The notes under the pieces: generated by a model
Seen by the model: only the letters and a program-made list of their open reading frames with translations
What the model was told of the DNA's origin: nothing
Database searches by the model: none
Made by a program: the position numbers and the translations under genes
Shown here: positions 1 to 12,900 of the stretch, one piece after another
Layout: each line of letters opens with the position of its first letter
How positions within the stretch are numbered: the first letter of the stretch is position 1
Source: Caulobacteraceae bacterium
GTDB taxonomy: Bacteria; Pseudomonadota; Alphaproteobacteria; Caulobacterales; Caulobacteraceae
NCBI GenBank assembly: GCA_025352165.1
Contig: JANXTX010000255.1
Span: forward strand, 1 to 34,019
DNA: 34,019 nt
Reading direction: 5' to 3'

Positions 1-708
1 GATTCGTCGAGGGAATCCCCTTTCTCGACCTCCCGGGCCCACGCTCGATCACAATGTCGTTAGCGTTGCACAGCCCTGCGGCGATTTCCGCTTCGCAGCG
101 GAATCTACGCTCGCCATCGGGCGGAGAGCTTCGACCGCCAGATGAAGGCCCCACCGATCAGTCGCGCGTGTGCGCCATGGCCTTGCGGCAGGAGCTTTCG
201 AGTGCCAGCGGCGCGCCGCGCCCGGCGGCTACCGTCAATTGAGTTGGTGCGTGACGCTGGTCGCGGAAGTCTATCTCATAGGCATCTTCGGCTCGCCTCT
301 CTATCGCCAGAGCCCCCTGGCCGGGCGCGGACGGGCAGGCGAGGGGATCCAGCCACGAGCATACCCGCTCGCCGAGGTTCAGCCTTGTTCAGTCCCGAAC
401 CCGCGAGCGGGATCGCGTCCATCTCCGTCGTCGAGCTTCTCCAGCCGCGAGTCGAAATTGCCGTTCAGTTAGAAGACGTTAGGGTCGGGACGACGTACCG
501 CGCCCGCGCCTGCCGTCCGAGGCTTGCGGCACCCAGCCGATCTCCACGCGGGAGAGCCTGCAAGCTGGCAAAGCGCACACTCAGGAAGCCGTCAAGAGGA
601 TCCTCCCGCTCAGGGATCGCCGCGATCGCCAAGCCTTTGGGCGAGATCGAACGCATACGCTTATCGGAATGAGCCACCGCGTCGACGCGCCCCTGCAACA
701 GGGCCTTG
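1..708 (-). pseudogene. hemC: hemC remnant (hydroxymethylbilane synthase), frameshifted
   Basis: Read on the minus strand, this stretch encodes successive pieces of porphobilinogen deaminase, the tetrapyrrole-pathway enzyme that joins four porphobilinogens, but spread over different frames with stops between them. Pieces seen in order are ALLQGRVDAVAHSDKRM, IAAIPEREDPLDGF and GAASLGRQA (about 705-500), then GNFDSRLEKLDDGE and EMDAIPLAGSGLN (about 460-380), then PGQGALAIERRAEDA with APTQLTVAA (about 320-230), then LESSCRKAMAH, which contains the family's dipyrromethane-cofactor cysteine (about 205-170), and finally PDGERRFRCEAEIAAG (about 125-75). The N-terminal ~65 residues are missing and are replaced by transposase sequence. 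Several frameshifts and an in-frame stop (after LTSSN, near 465) make it non-functional. A working hemC must lie elsewhere, since the enzyme is normally essential. The C-terminus lies at or beyond the window edge. Confidence 0.8.
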
Positions 709-785
709 CCCGCCTCGTCACGGTAGCTCTCGCGCAGCAGCACCGCCGGCGGCGATCCTCGATTGGGCACGGTCTCGATGAACAT
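706..785 (-). mobile_element. 5' fragment of an IS1634-type transposase gene
   Basis: The minus-strand ATG at 785 opens a reading frame whose first 27 residues (starting MFIETVPNRGSPPAVLLRES, then YRDEAGK) match the characteristic start of IS1634/IS4-superfamily transposases as I remember the family. At about 705-708 the frame runs directly into hemC sequence, so only the transposase head survives. The AT-rich block just upstream (about 815-855), with TATAAT-like sequence on the minus strand, could be the promoter and end region of the former element. I cannot identify its terminal inverted repeat. The rest of the transposase is not in the window. Confidence 0.55.
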
Positions 786-921
786 GGCCGAATCGAATCA
801 CGATCCGCGCCGATCCGCAAGTCCTACATGGACACAATTATAAAACAATTTCCAACCAAAGTCGCTGTTCCATAAGGCTTTCAACCCATCAGAACGCGCA
901 AACTTCGGGCTAGAGCCTGGT

Positions 922-948
922 GCGTTCAGATCGAACTGATCTGAACGC
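922..948. repeat. Perfect 11-bp inverted repeat downstream of tpsA
   Basis: GCGTTCAGATC at 922-932 and GATCTGAACGC at 938-948 are exact reverse complements around a 5-nt loop. The hairpin begins 11 nt after the tpsA stop codon in the direction of transcription. The run of five T's on that strand precedes the hairpin instead of following it, so it is not a textbook intrinsic terminator. It could still stop or stabilise the very long transcript, or be one copy of a dispersed palindromic repeat of the kind common in alphaproteobacterial intergenic DNA. Confidence 0.6.
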
Positions 949-959
949 CGAAAAAGGAC

Positions 960-3900
960 CTAGTCGCACCGTCCCTTCTTCTTTTCATCCTCGTCGCAGG
1001 TATCGCTGAGCCCTGCCAGATAGCCGAGAACGTCGACCGTGACGATCGTGCGATCGCTTCCTCCGCTGGCGCTGTTGGCGGCCGCCTGGGCGGCCTGCGA
1101 GGCGGCGGCCGACGCGGCCGAAGCACTGGTTCCCGCCGACACATTGACCACCGCCCCCGAAGCAACACCGCTGATCGAACCGCCGCTGCCCGTGACCGTG
1201 AAGTTCGAGGAGTTGGCGACCTGCAGCGCGGCGACGAAAATGCTCCCCGCCGACCGCACGCCCGCAGCGCCGGCGTCGACTTTGCCGCGAGGCGCGATCA
1301 GGAAGATGTCCGGCGCCGGCGTGGACGGATCGGGCTGGAAGGCCGCGATCCCTGCCCCGGAAACCCCGGCCGCCGCATCGATCGTGCTGTAGGCGTTCTC
1401 GTCGATGGTGACCGCGATTGGCGGGAAACTGGCCGAATTCTTCGGGCCCTGACCAGCATTGAGGTCCGCGTTCGACGACCACAGCGCGACATCGCCGCCA
1501 TTCTCGGTAAACAGGCGGCTCTGGTTGAGCAGGAAGTTGCCGTCTGTGAAGCCGTCGATGGAGCCGCCCTGCAGGGTCAGAATGCCTTCGTAGCCAACCG
1601 GTATCTGGGTGATGGTCGACGCTTCGAAATAGGGCGAGGAATTGACGGACGGATTGCCCGCATAGAGCGCTCCGCCTTCATAGTCGCGACGCTGCGCCTG
1701 CACGGACGTCGCCACTGTCGAGCCGGCCAGCACCTCGCCGCCCGGCCCCAGAATGACAACATCGCCGCCCTGGGCCGTCTGAATGGTCGAGAGCCGGAGA
1801 TCAAGATTGCCTGTCAGCACTGGCGAATTCGAACCGTTGCTCCCACCGCCAATGTTGTTCAGCGTATAGCCGGCGCTCGCCGGGAACAGGGTGTTTACGG
1901 CCTGGTAGCCGCGCGCGTACTGCAGATAGGACGGGCTGGACGGCACCGATGTCTGGATGAGCTCGTTGAAGTAGACGTCTTTCAGCAGATATTGCTGCTG
2001 ATTGAGCGTCGGCACGATGAGAAATGCATTGTAGGCCTGCTGATAGGTGACATCGAGTGTCCCAAACTGCGCCACCAACAACGACGGATAGTTCAACTGC
2101 AGCCAGGGGATCAGCGGCAATCGCTGATCAGCGACCGCCGGCAATACGGCGATCGCCTGATTCAGGCTTACGGCCTGGCCCTTTTCCAATGACTGCGCGA
2201 CCTGCACCAACGCCGACGGCGGAACCGGAGTCGTGCTGGCGGCGACCTCCTGGTTGTATTGCGAAATGACCGTCGGAGCGATTGTCCGCAGCCAGGTCAG
2301 CAGGTCAAGACTGTAGATCTCCTGGTCTCGATTGGGAACCGACTGGCCAGTGGCGGTCGTCGACTGTGTGAACAGATAGCCTGGCAGCGAACCGAAGTTC
2401 GTCGGATTCAGGTAGTAGTCAATCAGACCGCTAAAGTTCTGCCCCTTGGCGACACCGAAGGCGGTGAAGATGCTCGCGCCCTGTTGCGGCAGCCAGGGAT
2501 TGTACAGATTGCCAACCGACTGAATGCCGCCCGCAAAGGTCAACGGACCGGTCGGAACAAAGGTCCCGTTCACGCTCTGGAAGCCGTTGGTCACCGCGGA
2601 GTTGAGGAATGGACCAGCGTCGCGGCCGGCTTCGAGGAAGAAGGCGCCCGGCCCGCCGATCACGAAAGTGTTGCCCTGCACGGCCGGAAGTTCCGAGCCG
2701 AAAACAATACCGTTCGCTCCGACGCCGGTGACCGGCGTCACCTGGGTGGTCGTGCCGAGGATATCCCGGCCTGCATAGATGCGTGTGACATCGCTCGCCG
2801 CCAGATTCTGGCCGATGAAGATGGTGTTGACAAGGTCCAGACCGGCGGTGATGCGGGCCTGTTTGGGCGAGGAGAAGATCAGGTCGGTAATTGACCCTCC
2901 AGCCATGATCTCGTTCGGAGTCGGATCGTCGGCGTGGGTAGAGTTGGGGTTGTGCAGTTCCTGCCGGGTAACGTCGGTGGTGTTGGGCAGAATCGCCGGG
3001 AAGTTGAATGTGAGGCCGCTGGCGACGCCGCCGATACCACCTAAAGTGGTGAACGACGTGTAGGCCCCGGGCAATAGATTCGGACTTGCGTCCTCCATAG
3101 CGATGGTCAGCCGCGCGATACTGCCGTCCGCAAGAAGACGCAACGTTCCAGTCGGGCTCGGGTAGAGAAGGGTGGCGGCAGCGACATTGTTGGCCGTATT
3201 CGATGTGGTGATATTCAGGTCATTGGTCAGCGACACCGCCTGCAAGGACCCGGGATAGACCGCCGACTGGGTATTGGCGGTGCCATTGGAGTTTGTCGTG
3301 ACGACATCTTCGCCGGCATTGGCGATATCGACCGAACCATCCGCAACGATCGAAACAGTGGCGTTGGACGAATAGAAACCTTCCGCGTTGAGGTTTGCCT
3401 GGTTCTGGCTTTGATCGGAAACGCCGACGCCGAGAGCGGCGATGCCTTGCAGCGATGCGCTGCCAAGGGCGTTTATCGTCACTGTGGCGTCGGTAAGTCG
3501 CAACCGCAGCAGATTTTCGACCGGTGTCGTAGCCGACGCGAGCGTCACCAGTCCGCTGCCCTTGATATTGCCCCGCGCGGTGATATTGACCTGACCGGAT
3601 GCATCGTCGACGCGGCCGGCAAGGATATTGTCCGCACTGATTGCAATATTGCCGCCACCAAGTGTGACGAGGGCCTGCGACGGTCGTAGTGACGAACCAC
3701 TGGCCGTGCCGGTTGTCAGGGCAGAAGTGGCGACCACCGAAAGGTCGGTCAGGTTGCCGCCCGCGGTCACCGAGATGTTGCCACCGGCGAGCGTTCCCAG
3801 CCCTTCCTTGAACAACTGCGGATTGATCATCGCGTAGGTGAAGGACCCGATTGCCCCGGTGCGCCAGGGCTGGGCGCCGCTACCGATCCACGAATAGGGC

Positions 3901-6900
3901 TGCTGGACGTTGTTGCCGCCGACACCGCCGAGTTCGCCCTCCAACATCGTATCGCGACGACCGATGATGTCGCCGCCGGCGACCAGACCGATTGATCCAC
4001 CGCCCTGAGCATAGACCGGATTGGCGATCAGGATGCCCGCATAGCCTGATGGGCTGCCTTGCAGGACTTCACCGTACTGATAGCTGCCCGGCTGTGTCGT
4101 GTCGGTATTGTCAGCGGTAATCAGGTTTGCCGCGAGATTGACCTGCACCGTCTGCTTGGTGGCGACATCGAGAGCCGATTGCACGTCGAGGTTGGCCAAA
4201 TGCCCCGCCGTATAGATCGCGGCGCCGCCCAACTGAACTTGCCCGGGCAGAGCCAGGACGATCTGTCCCTTGCGATTAAGCGTTGTGGCCTGCGCCCCGT
4301 TGCTCAGGTCGATCTGCCCGGCTGCGGCAATATCGATATTACCGGTACCCGTACGCACCAGGGTCGGCGCGGTTGCATATGTGGGTTGACTCGCGACCAC
4401 TTCCCTCGGCGGACGATACTCCTGAGACAGCACCCCGAAGTTCGACGCGACGAAGTTCATGAACTTCGTCGCAAGCGCCAAGGACGTCTCGACGCCGCTG
4501 CCGTAATTAATATAGTTGTTAAGGGATACATTCTGGAAGAACGAATTGACCAGATTGTTCAATGTCCGCTGCACCGAGACTGGCGCTGATGAGAAGTCGA
4601 CAACAGTATATGAATTAGGATTCAGCCCCGCAGATTTATTTTGCGCGAGGAAGGTCTGATACCATTGCTGCACCGATACGGGCGCCGAGGAATTCGCCAG
4701 TTCAAGTTCAAGACTGTCGGTGTAGCTCACGCTGCCTGCGGTCGCCTGGAAACTATAGACGTTCTGGCCGGCAACCGTGACGGAGGCCGTTGAACCGGCC
4801 TGTGTCGCCAGCGGATCCGCGCTGAGCGCGCCACCAGACCAGTTGAGATCAGCGCCGCCGACAAGCCGGTAGGACCACGAGTTGACCACTGTCGGCGACT
4901 TGCCGCCCACGCCAGGCAACAGCGGGAACAATTGCGCGCTGCCGAGTGCGTCACCTTGGCCGCCGGGGAGAGAGCCAAGAGCGTCCGGTGCATTGGCGAT
5001 GGCGCTGTAAGGGATTGGGTTGGCAAGATAGGAGGACAGCGCTGACTGGCCCGGAAACTCAATCAATACAACGTTGTTGGGATTGCCGTCCACCGACCAT
5101 GGATCGACCCCACTGCACGAACCCGTGAGGCAGCCAGGCGTCAGGTAGCCCTGGTAGGTGCGGTTGCCGCCGCCCATCGCCGTGTTGAGGTAGTTGGGGT
5201 TGGTCTGGTCCTGGAACTGGAAGAAGCCGTCGGTAATGCTGCCATTGAGATCGAGATTGCCGCCCGCTCGCAAGGCCAGGGCGCCGGGCTCACCCGTCAC
5301 AGCCCCGCCGACACGGTAAGTCAGTTTCGTGAATCTGCCGAACACCGCCGCCTCGTCGCCCGGCAGGACATAATACTCACCAGCCTGACCCGGCACCGGC
5401 GCCATCAGACCGGCGGCGGTGGCGCCGGCGACATCCACGACGCCGGCGCCGAGGTTCCAGTTACTGTTGAGGACGATGTCGCCGCTATAGTCGAGTTCAA
5501 CACCCGGACGGGCATGGAAATTCGCCTGTGAAGCGAGGCCGTGCAGGCCGGCGTAGGCCGAGGATATATTGAAGTTCTGAATGAAGTTGACCAGCGTCCC
5601 CGGACCGTTGCCGGCGAGGAAATTGACCTGGCCCTCACCCGTCGCGCTGAGGTCGAGCACCGCCTGGCCATTGACGATCCGCACACCCGTATAGGCGGAG
5701 TTCGCGGCGACGGCAGCGAGATCCCACTGCTGGTAACCCTCAAGAACGATACTTGCGGCCCCATTCACGGCGCCGTTGTAGGTAACGTTCACCGTATCGC
5801 CGCTGGTCTGCTGGATGACCGGAGCGCGGAATGTGACCGTGCCACCCTGGTCGGCCGCTACATAACTGTAGGCGGAGGTACCGTAGATCGGCACCAGCCG
5901 GTTGATTTTGTTGGTGTCGCCTGAGCTCAGTCCGACATTGATTACGGCGCCTGAATCAACGGCAATCGCACCCGACCCCGAAACGCCGATCGTGACGTTA
6001 CCGCCACTCGCCTGACGCGTATCCGTGGCGCCATAGCCATTGGCCGTGGCGTTGATCAGCGAGCCCGAAGCAAGATGCACACCGTCGACGCCATAGAGGC
6101 TGACGTCGCCGCCGACCGTTCCGGAGACATTGATCGTGCCCTCGAGACTCACCGACCCGGCATTTGCAACCAGCGTTACATCCGTCGCCTTGAGGGTATC
6201 GCCCGCCGCAAGATCCAGGTTGCCCTGCCCTGTCGTAATCGAAAGCTGGCCGGTGAAAGGGCTGGCCGCTCCGGTCGCGAAAGAGGTGAGATCGAATGAA
6301 CCCCCGGTATCAAGGGTCAGCGATGCGCCGGACCCTGCCGGGCCGGCGTTAATGCTGGACGGTGAAACCAGAACATTTCCGGTCGGCGCCGAAAGGCTCA
6401 GCTTCCCGGCTGGTCCTTGCGCGCCATAGATCGACAGGATGGAGGAACCGTTGACGTTAATGTCGCCGCTGGCGGCTACGAGCATGAGCGTTCCCGCCGG
6501 AGCCGAGGCGGTGGTCGGATTCAGGGAGTCTCCATAGGTTTTCAGATACCCAGGCGTAGCCAGCGTCGCCCCGTTGGTGACGATGACCCCCGTGGCGCCC
6601 TGCACCTTGAGATTGCCGGCGGTGGCGCGAATCATCGCGCCGCTGACGGTGACCTGATTGCCGGAAATGCTTACGTTCGAACCGGGCGTTCCAGCCGGAG
6701 CCTGGAAGCCGGATGAGTTGGATGGCGCGGTGATGTTGACATTACCCGTACTGACCAGGGTCAGCTTCGGCAGCGTCTCGCCAGGTAGACCGGTACCGCG
6801 ATCACCAATGAAAGGCGTATTGAGAGCGACATTCGCCGATCCGAAATTCAGCCCGCCGACGCCATCGACGACAATGCCATGCGACGCCGTAATGTTCGCG

Positions 6901-9900
6901 GCCGTGTCGAAGCCGTAGGTGCTGACGCTTCCGTTACTGAACACCACCTGTGCAGCGGAAATATCCAATGTACCCGCGCCGCACGCCGGCGCCCCGGATG
7001 CGCCGCACAGCGATGAAGCGCCGCTTGAGTTCGCGAGAGTGAGATCGCCTGCGTTGATGGTAACAGTCCCGCCCTGGGCATTTGCGAGGCCAGGCGCATC
7101 CAGGGTCAGGTTGCCAAAGGAGTAGGTACCCGACTGGAATTCCAGAGCGTTGGAGCTCTGGATCGTCAGTTGCTTGGCCTGCGCGATCTGAGACTGCAGC
7201 GTCGGAGTGATCACCAGCCCGGTAAGACCGGTCGAACTGGACGCAAAGGTTACCGTGCTGGCGCCAAGGGCCAGGTTGGTCGCATCAAGCCTGGTATCGG
7301 GTGAGATCAGCAGATTGCCCGAGGACTCCGCCTCGACCGATGTTCCCTGGAGCGTCGCACTGCCGAGCGTCACCGCGCCTGGCGTGACGCTCGACTGGAT
7401 GCCGCTGCGCACGAGCAGGCGCTGTGGTCCATTGGCCACACGCAGGAAGCCGCCCTGGGCAGACTGCGTCGGCGCGGCCCCGCCCACGATCAGATAATTG
7501 CCAGTCGATGGGTCACTGACGTTACCGCTCGCAACGATGGATGCGCCGTCGGCGACTGTCAGGGTCGCGCCGACGCCATTCGTAGCCAGCAGGACTTCCG
7601 GCGCGCTGATGGTTGCGCCCGACTCAACTGTGATCTTGTTGGTGGTCACACCAAGAGACGTTGTTCCGTCCGCGTTATCGGTGCGTACGCCGCCCAGGAA
7701 CAGGCTCGCGGCATTGAGATCCGAGAGGCTGGTGGTGGTCAGGACAATCGAACCAGGCGCGCCCGAACCACCGTTCGCGCCGACGATATCGAGCGAGGTC
7801 CCGCTGATATCGACTTCCGAGCCCCGGCCACCGGTGGCCGGCGTCGTATCAAACACACCATTGATAAGCAGGGACGAAACCGGCGCGAGGATCAGACGGC
7901 CGGCGTCGGTCGCCAGGCGTGGAGTGGTCACGCCACTCTTGGCGGCGTCTGCGGCAAAGGTCTTGTTTCCGTAGGTCAGAGCGATCTGGGAATAGCTGCG
8001 GAACACTGATTGCGACTGAACTTCGAATACCACCGGAGTGGCCTGGTAGGCGCCCGCGGGTCCCTGGCCAAAGTAGCCGGAGACGACGTCCGTGCCGTCC
8101 AGCAGCGTCGACGCACCATTGGGGGGCGGGGTCGCCGCGCCGGTATCCTGCACAACACGCATGCCGCCCGGCAGCATGGCATACTGTGCGGGAAGCAGAG
8201 TGTACCACCCGGCGGCCAGTCCGGGCGCGGCATTCAGGTAGACACGCTCGCCGACCTGGCTTGGGCCGTAGAGGCTGGAGTAGTTGGCCGAGTAGATCGG
8301 ATCGAATGGCGCGACAGCGGCATTGGCCATGCTCGGCACGATCGCGTATACTTGCCGACCGTCAGGATACTGATAGCCGTGGTTGCTGCTGAACGAGTAA
8401 GAGTTGAACTGGCTGAGGACATCGCGCGACCCGCCGATGCCCGAAATGAATTCATAGGCGTAGATATCGCCGCCACCCTTGAGGTCGACAGTTGCACCTG
8501 AGGCCACGTTCACGTTGGCGCCGGCGAGCTGGAGCACGGCAGCCGGGGGTGCGGTCAGCGGGTTGCTGTTCGTGGGGTTGAAGAACCACTCGATCTGGTC
8601 GGTGGTCGTGCCATAGGGAATGACGAGGCCGTCCGTGGAAACCGACGTGATGCTGCCGGCGCCCAGGGTCAGATTCTGGGTTGCGACCGGAGCAAAGACA
8701 CTGGTCGTCGAAGAACCTAGATTGATTGTTCCGAGCGGCGCGCGAAGTACGCCGTCCTGGACAATCGTCGTCGCCTGCACGTTGAGCTCGCCACCGGCGG
8801 AATACGGCGTCGCCGGCGTCACGCCGGCAGCCTTTTCGAAGGTGATGACACCCGTCGGTGAAGCGGAGGAAATACTGAAGTTGGTCCCGGTCGTCGGATA
8901 GACCTGACCGGCCGTAATGGTCAGGTTGCCGTTAACCGCCAGCTGTCCGGCTAGCGAGGGGGTGGTCGGCGTCGAGGTGGCGATATTGTAGACCAGTTGC
9001 CAGGGCTCGACCCCGACGAGTTGCAGATCACTGCTTGAGTTGAGATTGACCTGGCCGACCGAACGATCGAACAGAACCGCGCCAGTGACGCCGATCGCTC
9101 CGGCATTGAACGTGACCGTATTGTCTCCGACCGTTCCATAGGCCGGCGTGGAGAAGGACTGGAACCCGCCTTCGAGGCCGACATAGGCGGCGTTGATGGT
9201 CAGCGCGCCACCGGAACTGATCCTGGGGGAATAGAGGTCTCGCGAGGAGCCGCTGGACGGGTCGAGCCCGCCATCCTGGGGCTTGCTGGTGAGAAAGAAT
9301 GCGCCGCGGAGATTGAGCGTGACATCGCCGAGCGTGTTCAGTGCGCCTTGTGCGACAAACGTGTCGAACCCGGACTTGGTGATGGCATCGGCCGATATCT
9401 GCGCCGTATCGACGGTGTAGACTCCAGGCTGCGGATTGGCCGGCTCACTCTGGGTGAGCACCGGGTTCAGAACGGTAAGGATTCCGCCCTGTGCGTTTGC
9501 GGCGCCGCCCTGGGCCTGGATCAGCGCGCCGGCGATCGTCCCCCCCGAGCCGAGCCTGAGTGAACCGCCGTTGCTCCAAATCTGGGTCGGTGCATAGCCG
9601 ATGGACGGAGCCCCCGACAGATTCGATATCGTGGTGGACGGGCGGTCAAAAATGGCGGAAGCGCCCTGCAGATTGATTGCCGAGTTCACCTCTGCATTGA
9701 GCACGTCGGCAACAATGTCCGCCTTCAGTGCGACGGGCTGCCCGTCATCGAAATAAGGCGATACGCCGAGAACCGTATGGAAGATCGGCGCGGCGGTCGA
9801 GGCGCCCGATGCTCCCGACGTCCGAAGTGAGCCGCCGTTGATGACGACGCCGTTGACGAATCCGGCCACGGGCGCTCCACCCGACGGCACGGCGCGCGGA

Positions 9901-12900
9901 TTGACGATAGCTTCGCCGGCAAGGTCGGTCACGCTTCCCGCGGACAGACGCACGCCTTCTCTCGCGTCGAGATTTCCCAGGAGATAGATCGAGACATTGC
10001 CGGCGACTTGGCCGTTGCTCAGAACCGTACCGTTTAGGTCGGTCAGTCGAAGCGCGTTGGCGCCACCTTCCGATATCGATCCATCCGCCGCGATGCTGAA
10101 AACGTCGGACAGGCTGTGAGCAGCGATGACGTACTGACCGGTGAGATTGAGGGATTCACCACCCGTCAACTGACTGCTTGAGGCGTAGAGCGTCGGCAGC
10201 CCCTCGCTCTGGACAATCGCGCCACCAGGGATGTGGATGGTTCCCTGGTTCCATAGCTGGCTGACCGTCAGTACGCCGCCAGCCTGCCCCTGAATGGATC
10301 CGCCCTTCGCCACGTCGAGCTCGAGAAGCCCATCGAGCGACAGGTTTACCGGACGGGCATCCCAGGCGTCGGTGGGAACGATGGGGGTCAGCACCGTGTT
10401 GAGGTCGCCGCCCGTGGCGAACCCGCGGAGCATTGCGGTCTGGGAATCGCCAAGCAACGGGGAGAACATCGATTCACTGAGCGACAATGTCTGGCCGACG
10501 CCGACGGTGACAACCTGGGTCGCGAGAACGGCATTGTAGCCGCCCAGACCGTTGGTGAATGCGTTAGGGATCAGATCGGTGGCGTAGGACTTGATGTTGT
10601 AGTTCGCGAACCCGGTCTTCGAGAAGAAATCCAACGGCAGAGCGGCGCCGGTCGATGTCACCGAATCGCCGAACGTGAATGACGGGGCGGTGAGATTGAA
10701 TGTGCCGCCGCCTCCGAAGCCGTGCGCGAGGATCGAACCGCCCGCGATAGAGACGTGTCCTGTGACAGCCGACGGATTGATGGCGACGACGCCGGTTCCA
10801 CCCGTCGAATTGATGATCGTCGTTACCCGGAAGCCGGAATACGAACCCGGCAGCGACCCCGTCGTGACATTGGTGAAGTCGTTGGAGAACGGGAAGAAAT
10901 TGTCTTCATCATAGAGGCTGACACTGCCTCCCTTGGCCGTCAGCGTCAGATTGCCGTTGTGCGCCACATAGCTGCCGCCGGTGACATTGAGGATGCCCCC
11001 GATGTTGACGAGAATACTGCCGCTTATGTCGGTGCTTTGCGTCAGGGCGCTCGAATTGTCGGCGCCGACCGAGATGTCCAGCGGCGCCACGCGCGGCGCC
11101 GTCAACAGGGTAATCTCGCCGCCATTGAGATAGGCGGATCCGACCAGCTGGTCGGCTGTCGCATTATAGTCATTGGCCCAACGGCCCGCGACATTCAGTT
11201 GGCCATTGATGGTGATATCGAACGACCCCGGTCCGGCGACCGTCGGGTTCAGAACCGAGCCGCCCAGACCACCGCAGTCCAGAATGTCCGCGGTGCGAAG
11301 GTCGATCGATCCGCCGGGCGCGGTAATCTGGCCATTCACGGTGAGCGACCGGCCGGCGACCGCCTCGAAAGCGCCGCCCGCATTGAGATTCACGTTGGCG
11401 CCGGCCTCGACCGTGATCGAACCGGACGTTTCCAGCGTCAGTTGGCTCAGTCCCATCGACGAGATGGAGTCGGCGTTGAGGGAGATCACATCCAGTCGAC
11501 TGACCGGCAGAACCGAGGAGAGCGGACGCTGCGGGATGATCAGGCTGCCGTCGGCGGCGAAGGTTGCCGTCTGGCCGTAGGTCAGGTCGGAGGACACCGG
11601 CGAGTACCCGGCGGTATCCACAAGGTCGATGTCGCCACCGCCGGTGAAATTGCCCAGGCTGTCTACTCCCAGCGCCTGGATATCGAGATAACCGCCCGAG
11701 GGAAGTTGCGAAGGCGCGCCCTGCAGGTTGCGAATATCGCCGTAGATGGTTCCCTTCGCTGTCCCCTGCACCGAATCCTGAATCTGCTCCGCCCCAGGGA
11801 ATGCCTGCGCAATCACCTGACCGTCGAGAACAACGACCGAAGACTTGATATTGAGCGAACCGGCGTCGCGGCCCTCGGTATATTGGCCCTCCATGTGCGC
11901 GCCAGTGAACAGAGGGTTGGCGAAGGTCTGGCTTACGCCCCACCGCGACTGAGTCGTTGTGAAGCCATTGTAAACGCCGACATATCTGTCGTTGGGGTTC
12001 GCGTAACCGATGTTGACCACTTCGCCATTGGCGTCGACCAGCTGGGTCGTCTGTACAATCCCGGCCTGGAATGTCCTCCAGCCCCCGGAAATATCAATCG
12101 AAGCGCCTGACTTGATGACGACGTCCGGAATCTGCGTCGCGCCGGTTCCGGTCGCCACGCTAGGCGCACCGACGGTGACATTTCCTCCCGTGGTCATCAG
12201 TTCCGACGCGCTGACGCCGACCTGCTGATAATAGCTGGCCGCGGGAATCAGTGGCGAGCCGATCCACGCCACACCGTTGGAGTTCACACCCGACAGGCGA
12301 GGGTCAACGTAGACGATCGCCCCGTTAAGGAAACTGGCGCGATAGGTCGGCGTGTCCTGCAGGGAGTTCTGGGTAACGGGGCTGATCTTGATGGCGTTGG
12401 TGGTGGCGGCCACAAGGACGTTCTGTACGCCGGACGCATCAATGACGGCGCCGCTATCGATGAAGACACGGCCCGCCGTCGGCGTTTCGGCATTGGTCAG
12501 CGTTGTCTGGCCAGGATCGGCGCCGATGGTGATGTTGGCGCTGGGCGCATAGATGAGGCTGTTGGCGCCGATATCGATCGCTGAACCGGTGTCACCGATA
12601 CGGATGACCGATGTCTTGAAGTCGGCCAGTGTGTTCGGATCCTGCGGGATCGTCGCGGCGCTGGAATCCGGTGTGATGGCCAGGACGGCGGACGGGTCGA
12701 ACTGGATATTGCCCGCCTGGATGTTGATGTAGCCATTGCGGGAAACCGCGGTCGTCGACGTCAGCACACCGCCATCCATGACCGCGCCGACCGGCGTCGC
12801 CTGAAGGGAAATATAGCCCTGCGGAACATCCAGCGACGCATTGGCGAGGTTGTCGACGTAGTCACCCGTCGAACCGCCCAGCGACACGGTCGAAATCTGC

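Noticed and set aside
54-672. Plus-strand open frames over the first 670 bases
   Set aside because: They are antisense to the hemC remnant and have no recognisable product or ribosome site.
2259-2894. 211-codon plus-strand frame inside the tpsA region (also 4059-4589 and 10722-12110)
   Set aside because: GC-rich antisense shadows of tpsA; arginine-rich composition, no family motif, no start signal.
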